Source: Streptomyces sp. NBC_01231
GTDB lineage: Bacteria > Actinomycetota > Actinomycetes > Streptomycetales > Streptomycetaceae
Assembly (NCBI GenBank): GCA_035999765.1
Contig: CP108521.1
Span: forward strand, 8,122,001-8,186,000
Direction of reading: 5' to 3'
DNA: 64,000 nt
The notes below the pieces were generated by a model. It did no database searches, was not told the origin of the DNA, and worked only from the letters and a program-made list of their open reading frames with translations. Below are positions 52,092-62,700 of the stretch, piece by piece. The position numbers and the translations under genes were made by a program. Position 1 is the first letter of the stretch, and the number at the start of each line of letters is the position of its first letter.

Positions 52092-52178
52092 CGTCCCCTG
52101 ATCTCGGTGGGTGCCCGGCGATCTGCCGCAGCACATCCTGCCGCCGTCGGCGCGGGGAGCCATCCGCGCTCACCACCG

Positions 52179-53207
52179 TTACGGACTCACGGGCGGGCAG
52201 TCGTCGACCCCGACGCGCACAGCCTTCTCCCGCACGTCGTCCACCGACCTCATCAGCGCGATCGCGTCCTGGTGGCGGCCGGCCTCCGCACTTCCGTCGT
52301 CCGCCGCGCCCCCGCGCGCCGCCGTCATAAAGTCCCGCAGACAGGAACGCAGTTGGTCCGACGCCGGCAGGGTGAACCGCTCCTCGTGGTCCTGTTCCTC
52401 CAGTACCACCACCGGCCGGTGGTCCGGAGGCGGAGTGAACGCCCGCGTCACCGACAGACGGCCCCGGTCCCCCCACAGCGTGTACGACGACGCGTAGGCG
52501 TGCTCGAAGCCGAACGTCACCTCGGCCAGCACCCCCGACGGCGCAACAAGCAGCACCTGCCCCGACAGGTCGAGTCCGTCCGAGGCACGGACGCGCAGCG
52601 TCGCGCCCGCCACCCGCGATCCCGGCCCCAGGAGCAGAGCCGCGGCGCGCAGCGGATAGACGCCCACGTCGAGCAGTGCCCCGCCCCCGAGGCCGGGCGA
52701 GTACCGGATGTCGTCGGCGGGCAGCGGCGGAACGCAGAAGGACGCCCGGAACGCGCTCGGTGTGCCGATCCGTCCGCGCCGCACCAGGTCCGCGACGAAC
52801 GCGTGCTGCGGGTGGTACGGGAACATGAAGTTCTCCCGCAGCACCAGACCCCGGTCCCGGGCGAGCAGGCACAAACGGCGTGCCTCGTCGGCGTCGGTCC
52901 CGAGCGGCTTCTCGACCAGGACGTGCTTGCCCGCGCGCAGCGCGCGGTCCGCCCAGACGTGGTGCAGTGCCGTCGGGGTCGAGATGTACACCGCCTCCAC
53001 GTCCGGGCGCCGCAGCAGCGCCGCGTAGTCCGTCTCCGCCGTACAGCCGAACTGCCCGGCGAAGCGGCGCGCCTTGGCCACGGACCGGCCGGCGACCGCG
53101 ACGAGATCGACCTCCGGCATGCTCACCGTGGTGGGCAGCACACGCCTGCGGGCGATCGAAGACGTGGCCAGCGCTGCCAGCCGCAGCGGCCGGACGCCGG
53201 CGCTCAC
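52179..53207 (-). CDS. Gfo/Idh family NDP-hexose 3-ketoreductase
   Basis: A 342-residue NAD(P)H oxidoreductase. The Rossmann fold is near the N-terminus (RLAALATSSIARRRVLPTTV, then LVAVAGRSVAKARRF). The Gfo/Idh signature EKPLGTDADEARRLC follows, and ENFMFPYHPQHAFVADLV is typical of deoxysugar 3-ketoreductases such as KijD10- or OleW-type enzymes. It would reduce the 3-keto group formed by the 2,3-dehydratase, giving a 2,6-dideoxyhexose. The GTG start overlaps the dehydratase stop by 4 bp. The pairing of these two genes is a strong context signal. Confidence 0.86.
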   Translation of the reverse strand: MSAGVRPLRLAALATSSIARRRVLPTTVSMPEVDLVAVAGRSVAKARRFAGQFGCTAETDYAALLRRPDVEAVYISTPTALHHVWADRALRAGKHVLVEKPLGTDADEARRLCLLARDRGLVLRENFMFPYHPQHAFVADLVRRGRIGTPSAFRASFCVPPLPADDIRYSPGLGGGALLDVGVYPLRAAALLLGPGSRVAGATLRVRASDGLDLSGQVLLVAPSGVLAEVTFGFEHAYASSYTLWGDRGRLSVTRAFTPPPDHRPVVVLEEQDHEERFTLPASDQLRSCLRDFMTAARGGAADDGSAEAGRHQDAIALMRSVDDVREKAVRVGVDDCPPVSP

Positions 53208-54577
53208 AGCGCCCGCAGTGCCGCGACCAGGGTCCTGGCCTGCACGTTCACTTGATGGTTGTAGCGGAGCAGTTCGTCCAGCTGGCCCGACGCCACCCAA
53301 CGGAAGTCGTCCGGCGGGGCAGGGAAGTCGCTCTCCACCTCGATGACCAGATAGCGGCTCTGCGCGTTGCGGAACCGGCCGCCCTCCTCGGAGAGCACTA
53401 CGTCGTAGGCGGCACCGTCGGCGCGGGCGAGTGCCTCGGCGAGGTAGGGCGGCTGGTCGGCCGGGGACAGGTGGGCGTAGTTCTCGGGCATGCACTGCAC
53501 CGTGGGACCTAGCTCGACCACGTTGTGGAAACCCGGCTCGGCCCGTGCCCGCAGCAGCACGTGCGGCACACCGTCCAGACGCCGGACGAACAGGGCCACG
53601 ACGGCCGTGCCGTACGGTTCGAGCAGCGGCTGGGTCCAGGAGGGCACCTCACGCCGGTCCGAGGAGACGTCGACCGCCACCACCCTGAAGTACAGCGCCC
53701 GTTCATGGGCCACCTCGTGCGCACCGCAGTGCCAGCCCGCGGTCTGCGCCAAGCCGACCGGCACCACCTCGACGTCGTGCTCGGCACGCCGCCGCGTGAT
53801 CCAGCTGCGGATCTCCCGGTCGGCGTGCAGCGCCCGGCGCCCGTCGTCCCGCCGCCAGTCCGGAAAGCAGGACAGGACGGTCCGCGCGTCCATGTTGACC
53901 AGGTTGTCCTGCCGCAGCAGCGTGTGGACCTGCCCCAGGGTCAGCCAGGCGAAGTCCTCGCCCGCCTCGGCCTCGGGGCCGACCTCCACGACCATGTTGC
54001 GGTTGCGCTTGTGCAGGAACCACGCGCCCTGTTCCGACTGCAGGACGTCCGCGACGACGGAACGGGGGTCCGAGCGGCGGAACAGCTCCAGATACGGAAC
54101 GGGCGAACCACCGTGCACCCGTGAGTAGTTGCTCTTGGTCGCCTGTACCGTCGGCGACAACTGCACCCCGTTGACGTTCCCCGGTTCCGGTTTCGCCTGC
54201 ATCAGCAGGTGCGGCACACCGCCGAAGTCCCGCAGCGCAATGCCGAGCAAGCCGATCTCCGGCTGCCGGATGATCGGCTGCGACCAGGCGGGCACCGGGC
54301 CGAAGTCCGACCGCACCCGCAGCCCGTGCACCGAGAAGAACCGTCCGCTCGCGTGCCGCAGATCACCCGTCCGCTCGTCGAAGGCCCAGCCGCGCAACGC
54401 GGCGAACGGCACCCGCCGCACCTGGTGGCCATGGGCACGGCGGCGTCCGTCGAGCCACGCCAGCACCTCCGGGTTGCTCATCACCCCGCCGTCGAGCGCG
54501 GCGGCTGAGACGGCGAGTCTCGACACGCTCCGGGGCGCCGAGGCCCGGGACGACAACATCACACCTGCCGCGGTCAT
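53204..54577 (-). CDS. NDP-hexose 2,3-dehydratase
   Basis: A 457-residue enzyme of the EvaA/TylX3 family that removes the C-2 hydroxyl of NDP-4-keto-6-deoxyhexose. The family consists of two similar halves. Each half here has the pattern SxxxQPIIRQPEIGLLGIAL or SWTQPLLEPYGTAVVALFVR, then PGNVNGVQLSPTVQATKSNY or GFHNVVELGPTVQCMPENYA. The repeats are at about 85-215 and 290-420. The ATG at 54577 has a GAAGGAG site. It opens the leftward transcription unit. The gene for the preceding 4,6-dehydratase is not in the window. Confidence 0.92.
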   Translation of the reverse strand: MTAAGVMLSSRASAPRSVSRLAVSAAALDGGVMSNPEVLAWLDGRRRAHGHQVRRVPFAALRGWAFDERTGDLRHASGRFFSVHGLRVRSDFGPVPAWSQPIIRQPEIGLLGIALRDFGGVPHLLMQAKPEPGNVNGVQLSPTVQATKSNYSRVHGGSPVPYLELFRRSDPRSVVADVLQSEQGAWFLHKRNRNMVVEVGPEAEAGEDFAWLTLGQVHTLLRQDNLVNMDARTVLSCFPDWRRDDGRRALHADREIRSWITRRRAEHDVEVVPVGLAQTAGWHCGAHEVAHERALYFRVVAVDVSSDRREVPSWTQPLLEPYGTAVVALFVRRLDGVPHVLLRARAEPGFHNVVELGPTVQCMPENYAHLSPADQPPYLAEALARADGAAYDVVLSEEGGRFRNAQSRYLVIEVESDFPAPPDDFRWVASGQLDELLRYNHQVNVQARTLVAALRAL

Positions 54578-54794
54578 CGACTCTCCTTCGTTCGTGCTGG
54601 GGGACACCGGGAGACACAGGTCCGCGAGGCCGGCAGCCACCGTCGCACAGTGCCGCGTGCCCGGCACCGGTCCACGGACCGATCGGCTCCGTAACTGTGG
54701 CTCTCGCCGACGCAGCCGTTGCCGCGGCACGTGAGGATGAGGCCCGGGTGGTACCACCACCACCGGCAGGACGGCATGAGAGGCAGTGACTGGC
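54578..54794. promoter_or_regulatory. divergent promoter region of the sugar genes
   Basis: A 217-bp space between the 2,3-dehydratase and MbtH genes. Both transcription units should start here. No obvious activator-binding repeat was identified. Confidence 0.5.
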
Positions 54795-55001
54795 GTGAAC
54801 CCCTTCGACGATCCGGACGCCGAGTTCCTCGTACTCGTCAATGACGAGGGCCAGCACTCGCTGTGGCCCGTGTTCGCGGACGTGCCCGGCGGCTGGCACG
54901 TCGCCCACGGCAAGGACACCCGCTCGGCGTGCCTGGCCCACATCGAGGAGAACTGGACGGACATGCGGCCCAAAAGCCTGATCGACGCCATGGGAGGCTG
55001 A
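54795..55001 (+). CDS. MbtH-like NRPS chaperone
   Basis: A 68-residue protein starting VNPFDDPDAEFLVLVNDEGQ. The conserved Trp residues are present in HSLWPVFADVPGGWHVAHG and ENWTDMRPKSL. MbtH proteins bind and activate NRPS adenylation domains. The GTG at 54795 is preferred over one at 54786 because the GAGAGG site fits it better. No NRPS gene is in the window. The presence of an MbtH gene in this otherwise polyketide-sugar cluster suggests that an adenylation domain exists nearby. Confidence 0.92.
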   Translation: MNPFDDPDAEFLVLVNDEGQHSLWPVFADVPGGWHVAHGKDTRSACLAHIEENWTDMRPKSLIDAMGG

Positions 55002-55008
55002 GCCCGAC

Positions 55009-55794
55009 ATGGCGTCGTCCACCACCGGTGAGAGCAGGTGGCTGCGCAGGTTCCGGCCGAGCCCGCGGGCCCGGACCAGTCTGGTGTGCCTGCCGCACGC
55101 CGGCGGCACCGCACGTTCCTACCTTCCGTTCGCCGAGCTGCTGCCCCCGGACGTGGAGGTGCTGGCCGTCCAGTACCCGGGGCGGCAGGACCGGCTGCGC
55201 GAGCCCTGCATCGAGAGCGTCCCCGAGCTGGCCCGAGCCGTGTACGACGTGCTGGCGCCGTTCGCCGCGCGGCGCCCCGTCGCCCTGTTCGGCCACAGTC
55301 TCGGCGCCGCCGTGGGATTCGAACTGGCCAGGCTGCTGGAACGGGAGCCGGAGACGGCTCCACGCGCGCTCTTCGCGTCCGCCAGGGCCGCGCCCTCCCT
55401 CTCGCGCGGCCGGGACGTGCACCGTCTCGACGACGCCGGGATCGTGGCCGAACTGCGCCTCCTCAGCGGCACCGACGCACAGGTCCTCGACGAACCCGAA
55501 GTGCTGCAACTGGTGCTGCCGTCGGTCCGCGGCGACTACAAGGCGTCCGAGACCTACACGGCGGAGCCCGGCGCGCGCCTGCGGTGCGACGTCCTCGCCC
55601 TCACCGGCGACACCGACGAGCACGTCTCGGCCGAGGAAGCGGCGGGCTGGCGGCAGCACACCACGGGCGGCTTCGGCCTGCGGGTCTTCTCCGGGGGCCA
55701 CTTCTACCTCACCGACCACGCGGCAGCGGTGGCCGCGCTGGTCACGGACACCCTGCGCGCGGCGCCGGCGCGCGGCCGACCGACCACCGGCTGA
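55009..55794 (+). CDS. type II thioesterase
   Basis: A 261-residue alpha/beta hydrolase that clears misprimed acyl groups from carrier proteins. It has [20 protein letters not shown], the nucleophile Ser97 in [16 protein letters not shown], an Asp in [14 protein letters not shown] and the catalytic His in [14 protein letters not shown]. It lies 7 bp downstream of the MbtH gene behind a GGGAGG site. Confidence 0.9.
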   Translation: MASSTTGESRWLRRFRPSPRARTSLVCLPHAGGTARSYLPFAELLPPDVEVLAVQYPGRQDRLREPCIESVPELARAVYDVLAPFAARRPVALFGHSLGAAVGFELARLLEREPETAPRALFASARAAPSLSRGRDVHRLDDAGIVAELRLLSGTDAQVLDEPEVLQLVLPSVRGDYKASETYTAEPGARLRCDVLALTGDTDEHVSAEEAAGWRQHTTGGFGLRVFSGGHFYLTDHAAAVAALVTDTLRAAPARGRPTTG

Positions 55795-55808
55795 GGAGAT
55801 ACCCGACG

Positions 55809-57062
55809 ATGCGCGTACTGTTCGTGACCCTCTCCGACAGGTCGCACCTGCTGTCCATGGTGCCGCTCGCCTGGTCCCTGGCCGTCGCCGGTCACGAGGT
55901 CCAGGTGGCCAGCAGTCCCGCGCTGGTGGGCGCCATCAAGAGCGTCGGCCTCACCGCGGTCGCCGTCGGCGAGGACCACGACTTCCACGAGACACTGGCC
56001 CGCAACCGCGGTTCCCTGGAGAACCCCCTGTCCGACTGGTCCACCCCGACCCTCGAAGCGCACTCGTGGGAACAGGTCCTGGCCAAGCTCAGAGCCGGGG
56101 TCGTCTTCTCCCACCAGGTCTACAACGACCCCATGATCCCCGACCTGGTCGGCTACGCCCGCCACTGGCGGCCCGACCTGGTCGTCTGGGAACCCCTCAG
56201 CTACGCGGGACCGGTGGCGGCACGCGTCGTCGGCGCCGCACACGCCCGGCTGCTGTGGTGCTTCGACAACCACGGCGCGATGCGCGACGTCTTCCTCCGA
56301 CGCCAGGCGGAACGCCCCTGGGAGCGCCGTGAGGACCCGATGGCCGGCTGGCTCGGCCGCCACCTCGCCCGCTACGGCAGCACATTCGACGAAGAGGTCG
56401 TGGTCGGCCAGTGGACCGTGGACCAGGTCCCCACCAGCCTGCAGTTCCCGCTGCCGGGGGAGCGGACACCGGTCCGCTACGTCCCCTACAACGGCCCTTG
56501 CGAGATCCCGCAGTGGCTGCGCGAACCCCCTGAACGCCCGAGGGTCGTCCTCACCCCCGGCCTCTCCACGTACGCCGTGGTCGGCGACACCGTCCTCCCC
56601 GTCGCCGACATGATCGACACGCTGGGGGACATGGACGTCGAGGTGGTGGCCACGCTGCCGTCCGACGAGGCCGCGAAGCTCGGCGCCGTCCCCGGCAACA
56701 CCAGGATCGTCGACTTCGTCCCCCTGCACGCCCTGCTGCCCACCGCCTCGGCCGTCATCCACTACGGCGGTTTCGGCACCTGGAGCACGGCGCTCGCCAG
56801 TGCCGTCCCACAGTTCATCCCCACCATCCGCTACGCCGACTGGTGGAACAGGGCGACGAGCCTGGCCGCCGCCGGAGCGGGCATCGCCGTCCACGCCTCC
56901 GAGCTGACGGCGGACGTCCTGCGCGACGGCGTGCAACGGCTGCTGAAGGAACCGTCGTTCACCGGCGGAGCCGAACGTCTGCGCCAGGAGAACCTGAGCG
57001 CACCCACCCCGCACGACCTCGTGCCCCTGCTGGAACAACGCACCGCGGAGTGTCGCCGATGA
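55809..57062 (+). CDS. glycosyltransferase, macrolide type (GT1)
   Basis: A 417-residue GT-B enzyme. The N-terminus [20 protein letters not shown] is typical of DesVII/EryCIII-like transferases. The acceptor domain has [20 protein letters not shown]. The donor domain has [29 protein letters not shown] (shown here as [20 protein letters not shown]), the sugar nucleotide motif. It should attach the deoxysugar made by this cluster to the polyketide. No auxiliary P450-like activator is adjacent. The start at 55809 follows a GAGGAG site; the stop overlaps the epimerase start by 4 bp. Confidence 0.92.
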   Translation: MRVLFVTLSDRSHLLSMVPLAWSLAVAGHEVQVASSPALVGAIKSVGLTAVAVGEDHDFHETLARNRGSLENPLSDWSTPTLEAHSWEQVLAKLRAGVVFSHQVYNDPMIPDLVGYARHWRPDLVVWEPLSYAGPVAARVVGAAHARLLWCFDNHGAMRDVFLRRQAERPWERREDPMAGWLGRHLARYGSTFDEEVVVGQWTVDQVPTSLQFPLPGERTPVRYVPYNGPCEIPQWLREPPERPRVVLTPGLSTYAVVGDTVLPVADMIDTLGDMDVEVVATLPSDEAAKLGAVPGNTRIVDFVPLHALLPTASAVIHYGGFGTWSTALASAVPQFIPTIRYADWWNRATSLAAAGAGIAVHASELTADVLRDGVQRLLKEPSFTGGAERLRQENLSAPTPHDLVPLLEQRTAECRR

Positions 57063-57670
57063 AGGTCCGAGAGCTGGCAGTGCCCGGCGCCTACGAGTTC
57101 CTCCCCGATGTCCACCGCGACGCACGGGGCGCGTTCGTCGCCCACTACGTCGAGAGTGCCTTCACCCAGGCCGTGGGCCACCCGATGCGGCTGGGCCAGG
57201 CCCACTCCAGCTTCTCCCGCCGCGGGGTCGTCCGCGGAGTGCACTACGAGGACGTGCCACCCGGCCAGGCCAAGTTCGTCACCTGCCCCGCGGGGGAACT
57301 GCTCGACGTGGTCGTCGACCTCCGGGTGGGCTCACCCACCTTCGGCCGCTGGGACAGCACCCGGCTCGACCCCGGCACCTGCCGGGCGGTGTACCTGGCT
57401 GAAGGGCTCGGACACGCCTTCGTCGCCCTGCGCGACGACACGGTGGCCGCCTATCTGACGTCGACGGAGTACGACCCGGCCACCGAGCACGAGGTCGACG
57501 CCTTCGACCCGGCGCTCGGCCTGCCCTGGCCCCCGGACCTGGAGCACCTGCTCAGCGAGCGCGACCGGAACGCGCCGACCCTGGAGGAGGCCCGGCGCGC
57601 CGGGGCGCTGCCCTCGTACGAGCAGTGCCTGGCGCTGCGTGCCCACGACCGGGACGGGGCGGCACGGTGA
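57059..57670 (+). CDS. dTDP-4-keto-6-deoxyhexose 3,5-epimerase
   Basis: A 203-residue RmlC-type cupin. It has [20 protein letters not shown], the active-site [20 protein letters not shown] (catalytic His62) and the substrate-binding [20 protein letters not shown]. The Tyr of the catalytic pair is in [15 protein letters not shown]. It makes an L-configured sugar. ATGA and GTGA overlaps with both neighbours imply a tight operon. Confidence 0.9.
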   Translation: MKVRELAVPGAYEFLPDVHRDARGAFVAHYVESAFTQAVGHPMRLGQAHSSFSRRGVVRGVHYEDVPPGQAKFVTCPAGELLDVVVDLRVGSPTFGRWDSTRLDPGTCRAVYLAEGLGHAFVALRDDTVAAYLTSTEYDPATEHEVDAFDPALGLPWPPDLEHLLSERDRNAPTLEEARRAGALPSYEQCLALRAHDRDGAAR

Positions 57671-58593
57671 ACGGCATGAGCGGCACACCCGCGGGCTGCG
57701 CCGTCGTCGTCGGCGGCACCGGGTTCCTGGGACGGCACATCTGCACGGCGCTTGCCGCTCTCGGACACGACGTCCTGGCCGTGGCGAGAACACCCGTCGA
57801 CCCGGTTCCCGGCACCCGCTTCCGCTCCCTGGACGTGACCTCCGCGCCGGCCGGGGACATCGCCGAGGCCCTGCACGGCGCCGACGTCGTCGTCAACGCC
57901 GCCGGCGACACCGGGGCCGAGGACGAGGAACGGATGACGGCCGAACACGTCCTGCTCGCCGACCGGCTGGTGAGCGCCCTCGCCGCGCAGCGCCGGCGGC
58001 CCAGACTGCTGCACCTCGGCACCGTGCACGAGTACGGCCCCGTCCCGGACGGCACCGCCATCGCGGAGACCCACCCGACCGCGCCGGTCAGTGTCTACGC
58101 GCGCACCAAGCTGGCCGGCAGCCGCGTCGTACTGGAGGCGGTGGAGAAGGGGCGCGTGGAGGGCAGCGTGCTGCGCGTCACCAACGGCTGCGGGCCCGGC
58201 GCTCCGGTGCGCGGCTTCCTGGGCCGGCTCGCCGCCCGACTGCGCACCACCGCGCAGGACGCGCCGCTCACCCTGACCCTCGCCGACGATCGGCGCGACT
58301 TCGTCGACGTACGCGACGTCGCCGAGGCCGTGGTGCTGGCGGTGCACGCACGGCAGACCCGGCCCCTGTACAACATCGGTTCGGGAACCGCCACCAGCAT
58401 GCGGGAACTCGCCGGCATCCTCGTCGCCGCGTCGGGCGTGCCCCCGCACCTGGTGCGCGAGGGGCACGCCCCGGTGCACAGCAAGGGCGGCGCCTGGACC
58501 CAGGCGGACATCCGGCTCGCGCGCGAACTGCTGGGCTGGTCCCCGCGCGTGCCGCTGCAGCGGTCCCTGCACGATCTGTGGGCCGCCTCGTGA
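57667..58593 (+). CDS. NDP-hexose 4-ketoreductase (SDR family)
   Basis: A 308-residue extended short-chain dehydrogenase. It has the NAD(P)-binding GGTGFLGRHICTALAALGHD, an active-site Tyr/Lys in SVYARTKLAGSRVVLEAVEK and LADDRRDFVDVRDVAEAVVL. This is the RmlD/TylC-like last step in deoxysugar synthesis, reducing the 4-keto group. A GTG at 57667 overlapping the epimerase stop is preferred; an ATG nine bases later is possible. Confidence 0.88.
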   Translation: MNGMSGTPAGCAVVVGGTGFLGRHICTALAALGHDVLAVARTPVDPVPGTRFRSLDVTSAPAGDIAEALHGADVVVNAAGDTGAEDEERMTAEHVLLADRLVSALAAQRRRPRLLHLGTVHEYGPVPDGTAIAETHPTAPVSVYARTKLAGSRVVLEAVEKGRVEGSVLRVTNGCGPGAPVRGFLGRLAARLRTTAQDAPLTLTLADDRRDFVDVRDVAEAVVLAVHARQTRPLYNIGSGTATSMRELAGILVAASGVPPHLVREGHAPVHSKGGAWTQADIRLARELLGWSPRVPLQRSLHDLWAAS

Positions 58594-58601
58594 CGTAGCC
58601 G

Positions 58602-59507
58602 CTACGCGGACGGCGCGCGGTCGAGGACGCGCAGGCCGGCCGTCATGGGGAGATCCGGGTGCGGCCTGACCGAGTCGAAGGCGCGCGAGTGGTGCTCCTC
58701 GGCCACCGGCTTGCGGGTCAGGAAGGCCAGCAGGTCCCGGGTGGCGCGCCGCGCGGTGTCGGCGGCGTACAGGGTCGAGACGCTGTGCTTGCTCTCGTGG
58801 TCGACGAGCAGGCACGTGTCGAGGAAGTCACGGTGCTGGGCCCTGGCACGGACCAGGTCCGGGTCCGTGTCGTGCCACCGGGTGCCGTTGACCTCGCGCA
58901 TATCGTGGAGGAACGTGACGGCGCTGTCGTCGGTCATGTTCTCGCTGCCCAGGTAGGTGGTCATGGTGTGGTCGACGCCGTCGGAGTGCACCCCCTCCAG
59001 CGCCGGCTCGCCGATCAGGTCGCCGTCGGTGACGGTGCGGACGTTGAGCAGCGTGCAGATCCACTGGTCGCTTTCGTAGTCCAGTTTCGGCCGGCGGGCG
59101 ACCGGCACACCTTCAATGACCATGTACTTGAAGACGAAAAGCGCCTGCAATGCGTTGTTGAGTTGCAGGTCGTTCTGGATCTCGTCGAAAATGCGTACCT
59201 GTCCGGAGTCGTGCCGTACGAAATCGTCCTCCGGGGACAGCATGAAGGGCTGGAATTCGAGTCGCTTCACTTCCATGGCCGACGGGTCGAAACCGAAGCG
59301 GCCGGTCCTCGTCCTCCGAAACGGCAGGGTCGGGTCGCTCTGCAATGTGTCGCTGACGGTCGCGAGCTTTTCCAGGCCGTCGTCCGTTGCGCCCAGCGCC
59401 TTGACGATGCCGGTGAGACGGGCGCCCGGCACGAAGACGAAACGGTCGCGGACGTACGACGAGCGTATCTCCGCGATGTCGGAAAGCGCGGCGTCATGGT
59501 TCTGCAT
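58602..59507 (-). CDS. 2-oxoglutarate/Fe(II) oxygenase, free amino acid hydroxylase-like (BsmA type)
   Basis: A 301-residue protein. The metal-binding HSD motif is in EPALEGVHSDGVDHTMTTYL (His174, Asp176). KRLEFQPFMLSPEDDFVRHD and FKYMVIEGVPVARRPKLDYE resemble the BsmA / isoleucine 4-hydroxylase (2OG-Fe_Oxy_2) family, members of which hydroxylate free amino acids. The gene converges with the ketoreductase gene 8 bp away and diverges from the PKS gene. It could supply a hydroxylated amino acid precursor. Assignment to the cluster is by position. Confidence 0.7.
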   Translation of the reverse strand: MQNHDAALSDIAEIRSSYVRDRFVFVPGARLTGIVKALGATDDGLEKLATVSDTLQSDPTLPFRRTRTGRFGFDPSAMEVKRLEFQPFMLSPEDDFVRHDSGQVRIFDEIQNDLQLNNALQALFVFKYMVIEGVPVARRPKLDYESDQWICTLLNVRTVTDGDLIGEPALEGVHSDGVDHTMTTYLGSENMTDDSAVTFLHDMREVNGTRWHDTDPDLVRARAQHRDFLDTCLLVDHESKHSVSTLYAADTARRATRDLLAFLTRKPVAEEHHSRAFDSVRPHPDLPMTAGLRVLDRAPSA

Positions 59508-59759
59508 GTCTTCTGTTCCCTCCGTGACGGTGCGGCAGACTGCATTTCGCAGGGGCCGACACCTGAATTCGGCGCGGTCTGTGTCACGTTAAGCATCCGA
59601 GAGCTCGTCGGGCAATGGAATGGGAAATCGGCCGCCGGGACCGTGCCGTAACGGCGGTCAACGCGGATGTTACCGGCGGGCGTGGTATCGGACAGTCAAT
59701 TCGTTTCCGTCGGGCCGTTTCTTTTCGGGCCGTACGTCCGGTGCTGGAGGTTTTTCTCG
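59508..59759. promoter_or_regulatory. divergent promoter region before the PKS gene
   Basis: A 252-bp space with moderately AT-richer patches, between the oxygenase and the PKS. GGAGGT about eight bases before the PKS ATG is a strong ribosome-binding site. No regulatory protein gene is in the window. Confidence 0.5.
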
Positions 59760-62700
59760 ATGACCACTGTCGGCCTGCCCGGGAAAGCCGCCGCCGACCC
59801 GGACACGGCGATCGCCGTGATCGGCCTCTCCTGCCGGTTCCCGGGAGCGGAGGACCCGCGGCGGCTGTGGGAGCTGCTGGCGTCGGGCGAGAGCGCCGTG
59901 ACGGAGGTCCCGCCGGACCGCTGGCCGGCTCCGGCCCGCGGCGAGGCGCCCCGGTGGGGGGCCTTCCTCGACCGTCCGGCCGACTTCGACGCGGGCTTCT
60001 TCGGGCTCTCCCCGCGCGAGGCACCGCTCGTCGACCCGCAGCAGCGGCTCGTGCTGGAACTGGGCTGGGAGGCCCTGGAGGACGCCCGCATCCTCCCCGG
60101 TGAGGTCGGCGGGCGCCGACTGGGCACGTTCGTCGGTGTCAACGCGGACGACTACGCCAAGCTCCTGACCGGTCGTCCCGAAGCGCTCGGCGCCCACCAC
60201 ACCATGCCGGGCATCCAGCGCGGCGTCATCGCCAACCGGCTCGCCGTCTTCCTCGGCGCCGACGGCCCGAGCCTCACCGTCGACTCCGCGCAGTCCTCCT
60301 CCCTGGTAGCCCTGCACCTGGCCTGCGCGAGCCTGCGGTCCGGCGAGTCGGACCTCGCCCTCGCCTGCGGCGTCAACCTGCACCTGATGCCGGAGGGCGT
60401 GCTGCTCGCCGCCAGCCTGGGCGGCCTCTCGCCGGACGGCCGCTGCTACACGTTCGACGCCAGGGCCAACGGATACGTGCCGGGCGAGGGCGGCGGCGCC
60501 GTCGTGCTCAAACGCCTGCGGGCCGCGGTCGAGGACGGCGACCGCATCCTGTGCCTGGTGCGGGGCAGCGCGACCAACAACGACAGCGGGGGCGAGACTC
60601 TCACCACCCCCACCGCGCGGTCCCAGGCCGACGTCGTCACCCGGGCCTGCGCGCGGGCCGGGGTGTCCCCGGCCGACGTCCGCTACGTCGAACTGCACGG
60701 CTCCGGAACCCCGGTGGGCGACCCGGTGGAGGCCGCCGCACTGGGCAGCGCCATCGGCCGGCACCGTCCATCCGGCCGACCCCTGGCGGTCGGGTCGGTC
60801 AAGACCAACATCGGTCACCTGAGCGGTGCGGGCGGCATCGCCGGGCTCATCAAGACCGTCCTGGCCCTCGGGCACCGGCAACTGCCCGCCAGCCTCAACT
60901 TCGAGACCCCCAACCCGCGCATCCCCCTGGACGAACTCAACCTCCGGGTACAGAGGGAACTCGGCCCGTGGCCAGGTGATCCCGGGCCGCACGAGCAACT
61001 CGTCGCGGGCGTCAGCTCCTTCGGCATGGGAGGGAGCAACTGCCACGTCGTCCTGTCGGACTGGCGCCCCGAGCCGGCGGGCGGGCACAGCGGCGCCGCA
61101 CCCGGCCCGCGACCGCCGCTGGTGCCCTGGATCGTCTCCGGCCGCTCCGCGGACGCGCTGCGCGCGCAGGCCCACCGCCTGGTCCGCTTCGTCGAGGACG
61201 CCGAAGACGTGCGTGCGCCGGACGTCGGCCGGTCACTGGCGACGTCCCGGACCCGCTTCGCGCACCGCGCCGTGGCGGTGGGCACCGGCCGGCACGAGCT
61301 GGCCGAGGGGCTGTCGCAGTGGGTGGAACAGGGCGTCGGACCGGGCGTGGTGTCGGGTTCGGTGACCGACGGCGGCGTGGGCGCGGTGTTCCCCGGGCAG
61401 GGCGCGCAGCGCGTCGGCATGGGCGCGCACCTGTCGGCCTTCCCCGTGTTCGCCGAGGCCCTGGACGAGGTGCTGGACGTCTTCGGCGACGTCGCCGCCG
61501 AGGTGGCCGCCGCCCTGGAACTGCCCGACGAGCTGCGCGAGTCCTTCGCCGTGCCGGGGAACTACCCGGACCGGATGCGGCGGGTGATGTCCGGGGACGC
61601 CGACGGGCTGGACGGCACCGGGTGGGCCCAGCCGGCGCTGTTCGCCTTCGAGGTGGCCCTGTGGCGGCTGCTGCGTTCTTGGGGTGTGCGTCCCTCGGTG
61701 GTGGCGGGGCACTCGCTGGGCGAGCTGGTGGCCGCGCACGTGGGGGGCGTGTGGTCGCTGCGGGACGCGGCCCGGGTGGTGCTGGCGCGCGGGTGGCTGA
61801 TGCACGCGCTGCCCGCGGGCGAGGGTGTGATGGTGGCGGTGGGAGCCGGCCCGGAGGCGGTGCGCCTGGGGGGCGGCGTGGAGCTGGCGGCGGTCAACGG
61901 CCCCGGGTCGGTGGTGCTCACGGGCCCCGTGGAGCCGGTGCTGGCCGAGGTGGGGCGCCTGAAGGAGCTGGGGGTGCGAACCCACCGCCTGGCCGTGTCG
62001 ATCGCGTCCCACTCGGCGCTGATGGAGCCGATGCTCGCGGCGTACGCGCGGGTCGTGGGGTCGGTGGACTTCCACGAGCAGTCCCTCCCGGTGGTGTCCG
62101 GCGTCACGGGACGGACGGCTGCTCCGGGGCTGTTGCAGGATCCGGCGTACTGGGTGCGCCAGGTGCGCGGGACGGTGCTGTTCGCCGACGCGGTCGCCGC
62201 GATGCGGGAGCACGGGGCGGCGACCTTCCTGGAGATCGGCCCCGACGCCGTGCTCACCCCGATGGTACGGGAGTCGGCCCGGGCCCGCCCCGAGGACGAC
62301 GAGCCGACGCGGCCGGACGTCGCCGCCGTCCCGGCCTGCCGCAAGGACCGGGACGAGGCGCGCACCGCGGTCACCGCGCTGGCCCACCTGTGGGTGCGCG
62401 GCGCGGACGTCGACTGGGCACCGCTGTTCGCGGGGGCACGCCTCGTCGACCTGCCCACCTACGCGTTCCAGCGTGAGCGGTACTGGATCGAGGGCCGCCC
62501 GGCACCGCGACAGCCGGTCCCGGAACCGCCCCGGGCGGCCGGTGAGGCCGCGACGGCGGCGGCACGGGAGCCGGCGGGCGCTCGCGGACGCCTCGGCTCC
62601 GCCCTGGCGGGGCTGACCGGGACCGAGCAGCGCGCGGCCGTCCTCGACGCGGTGTGCGACCAAGCCGCCTCGGTGATGGACCACACCGGCCGGATCGACG

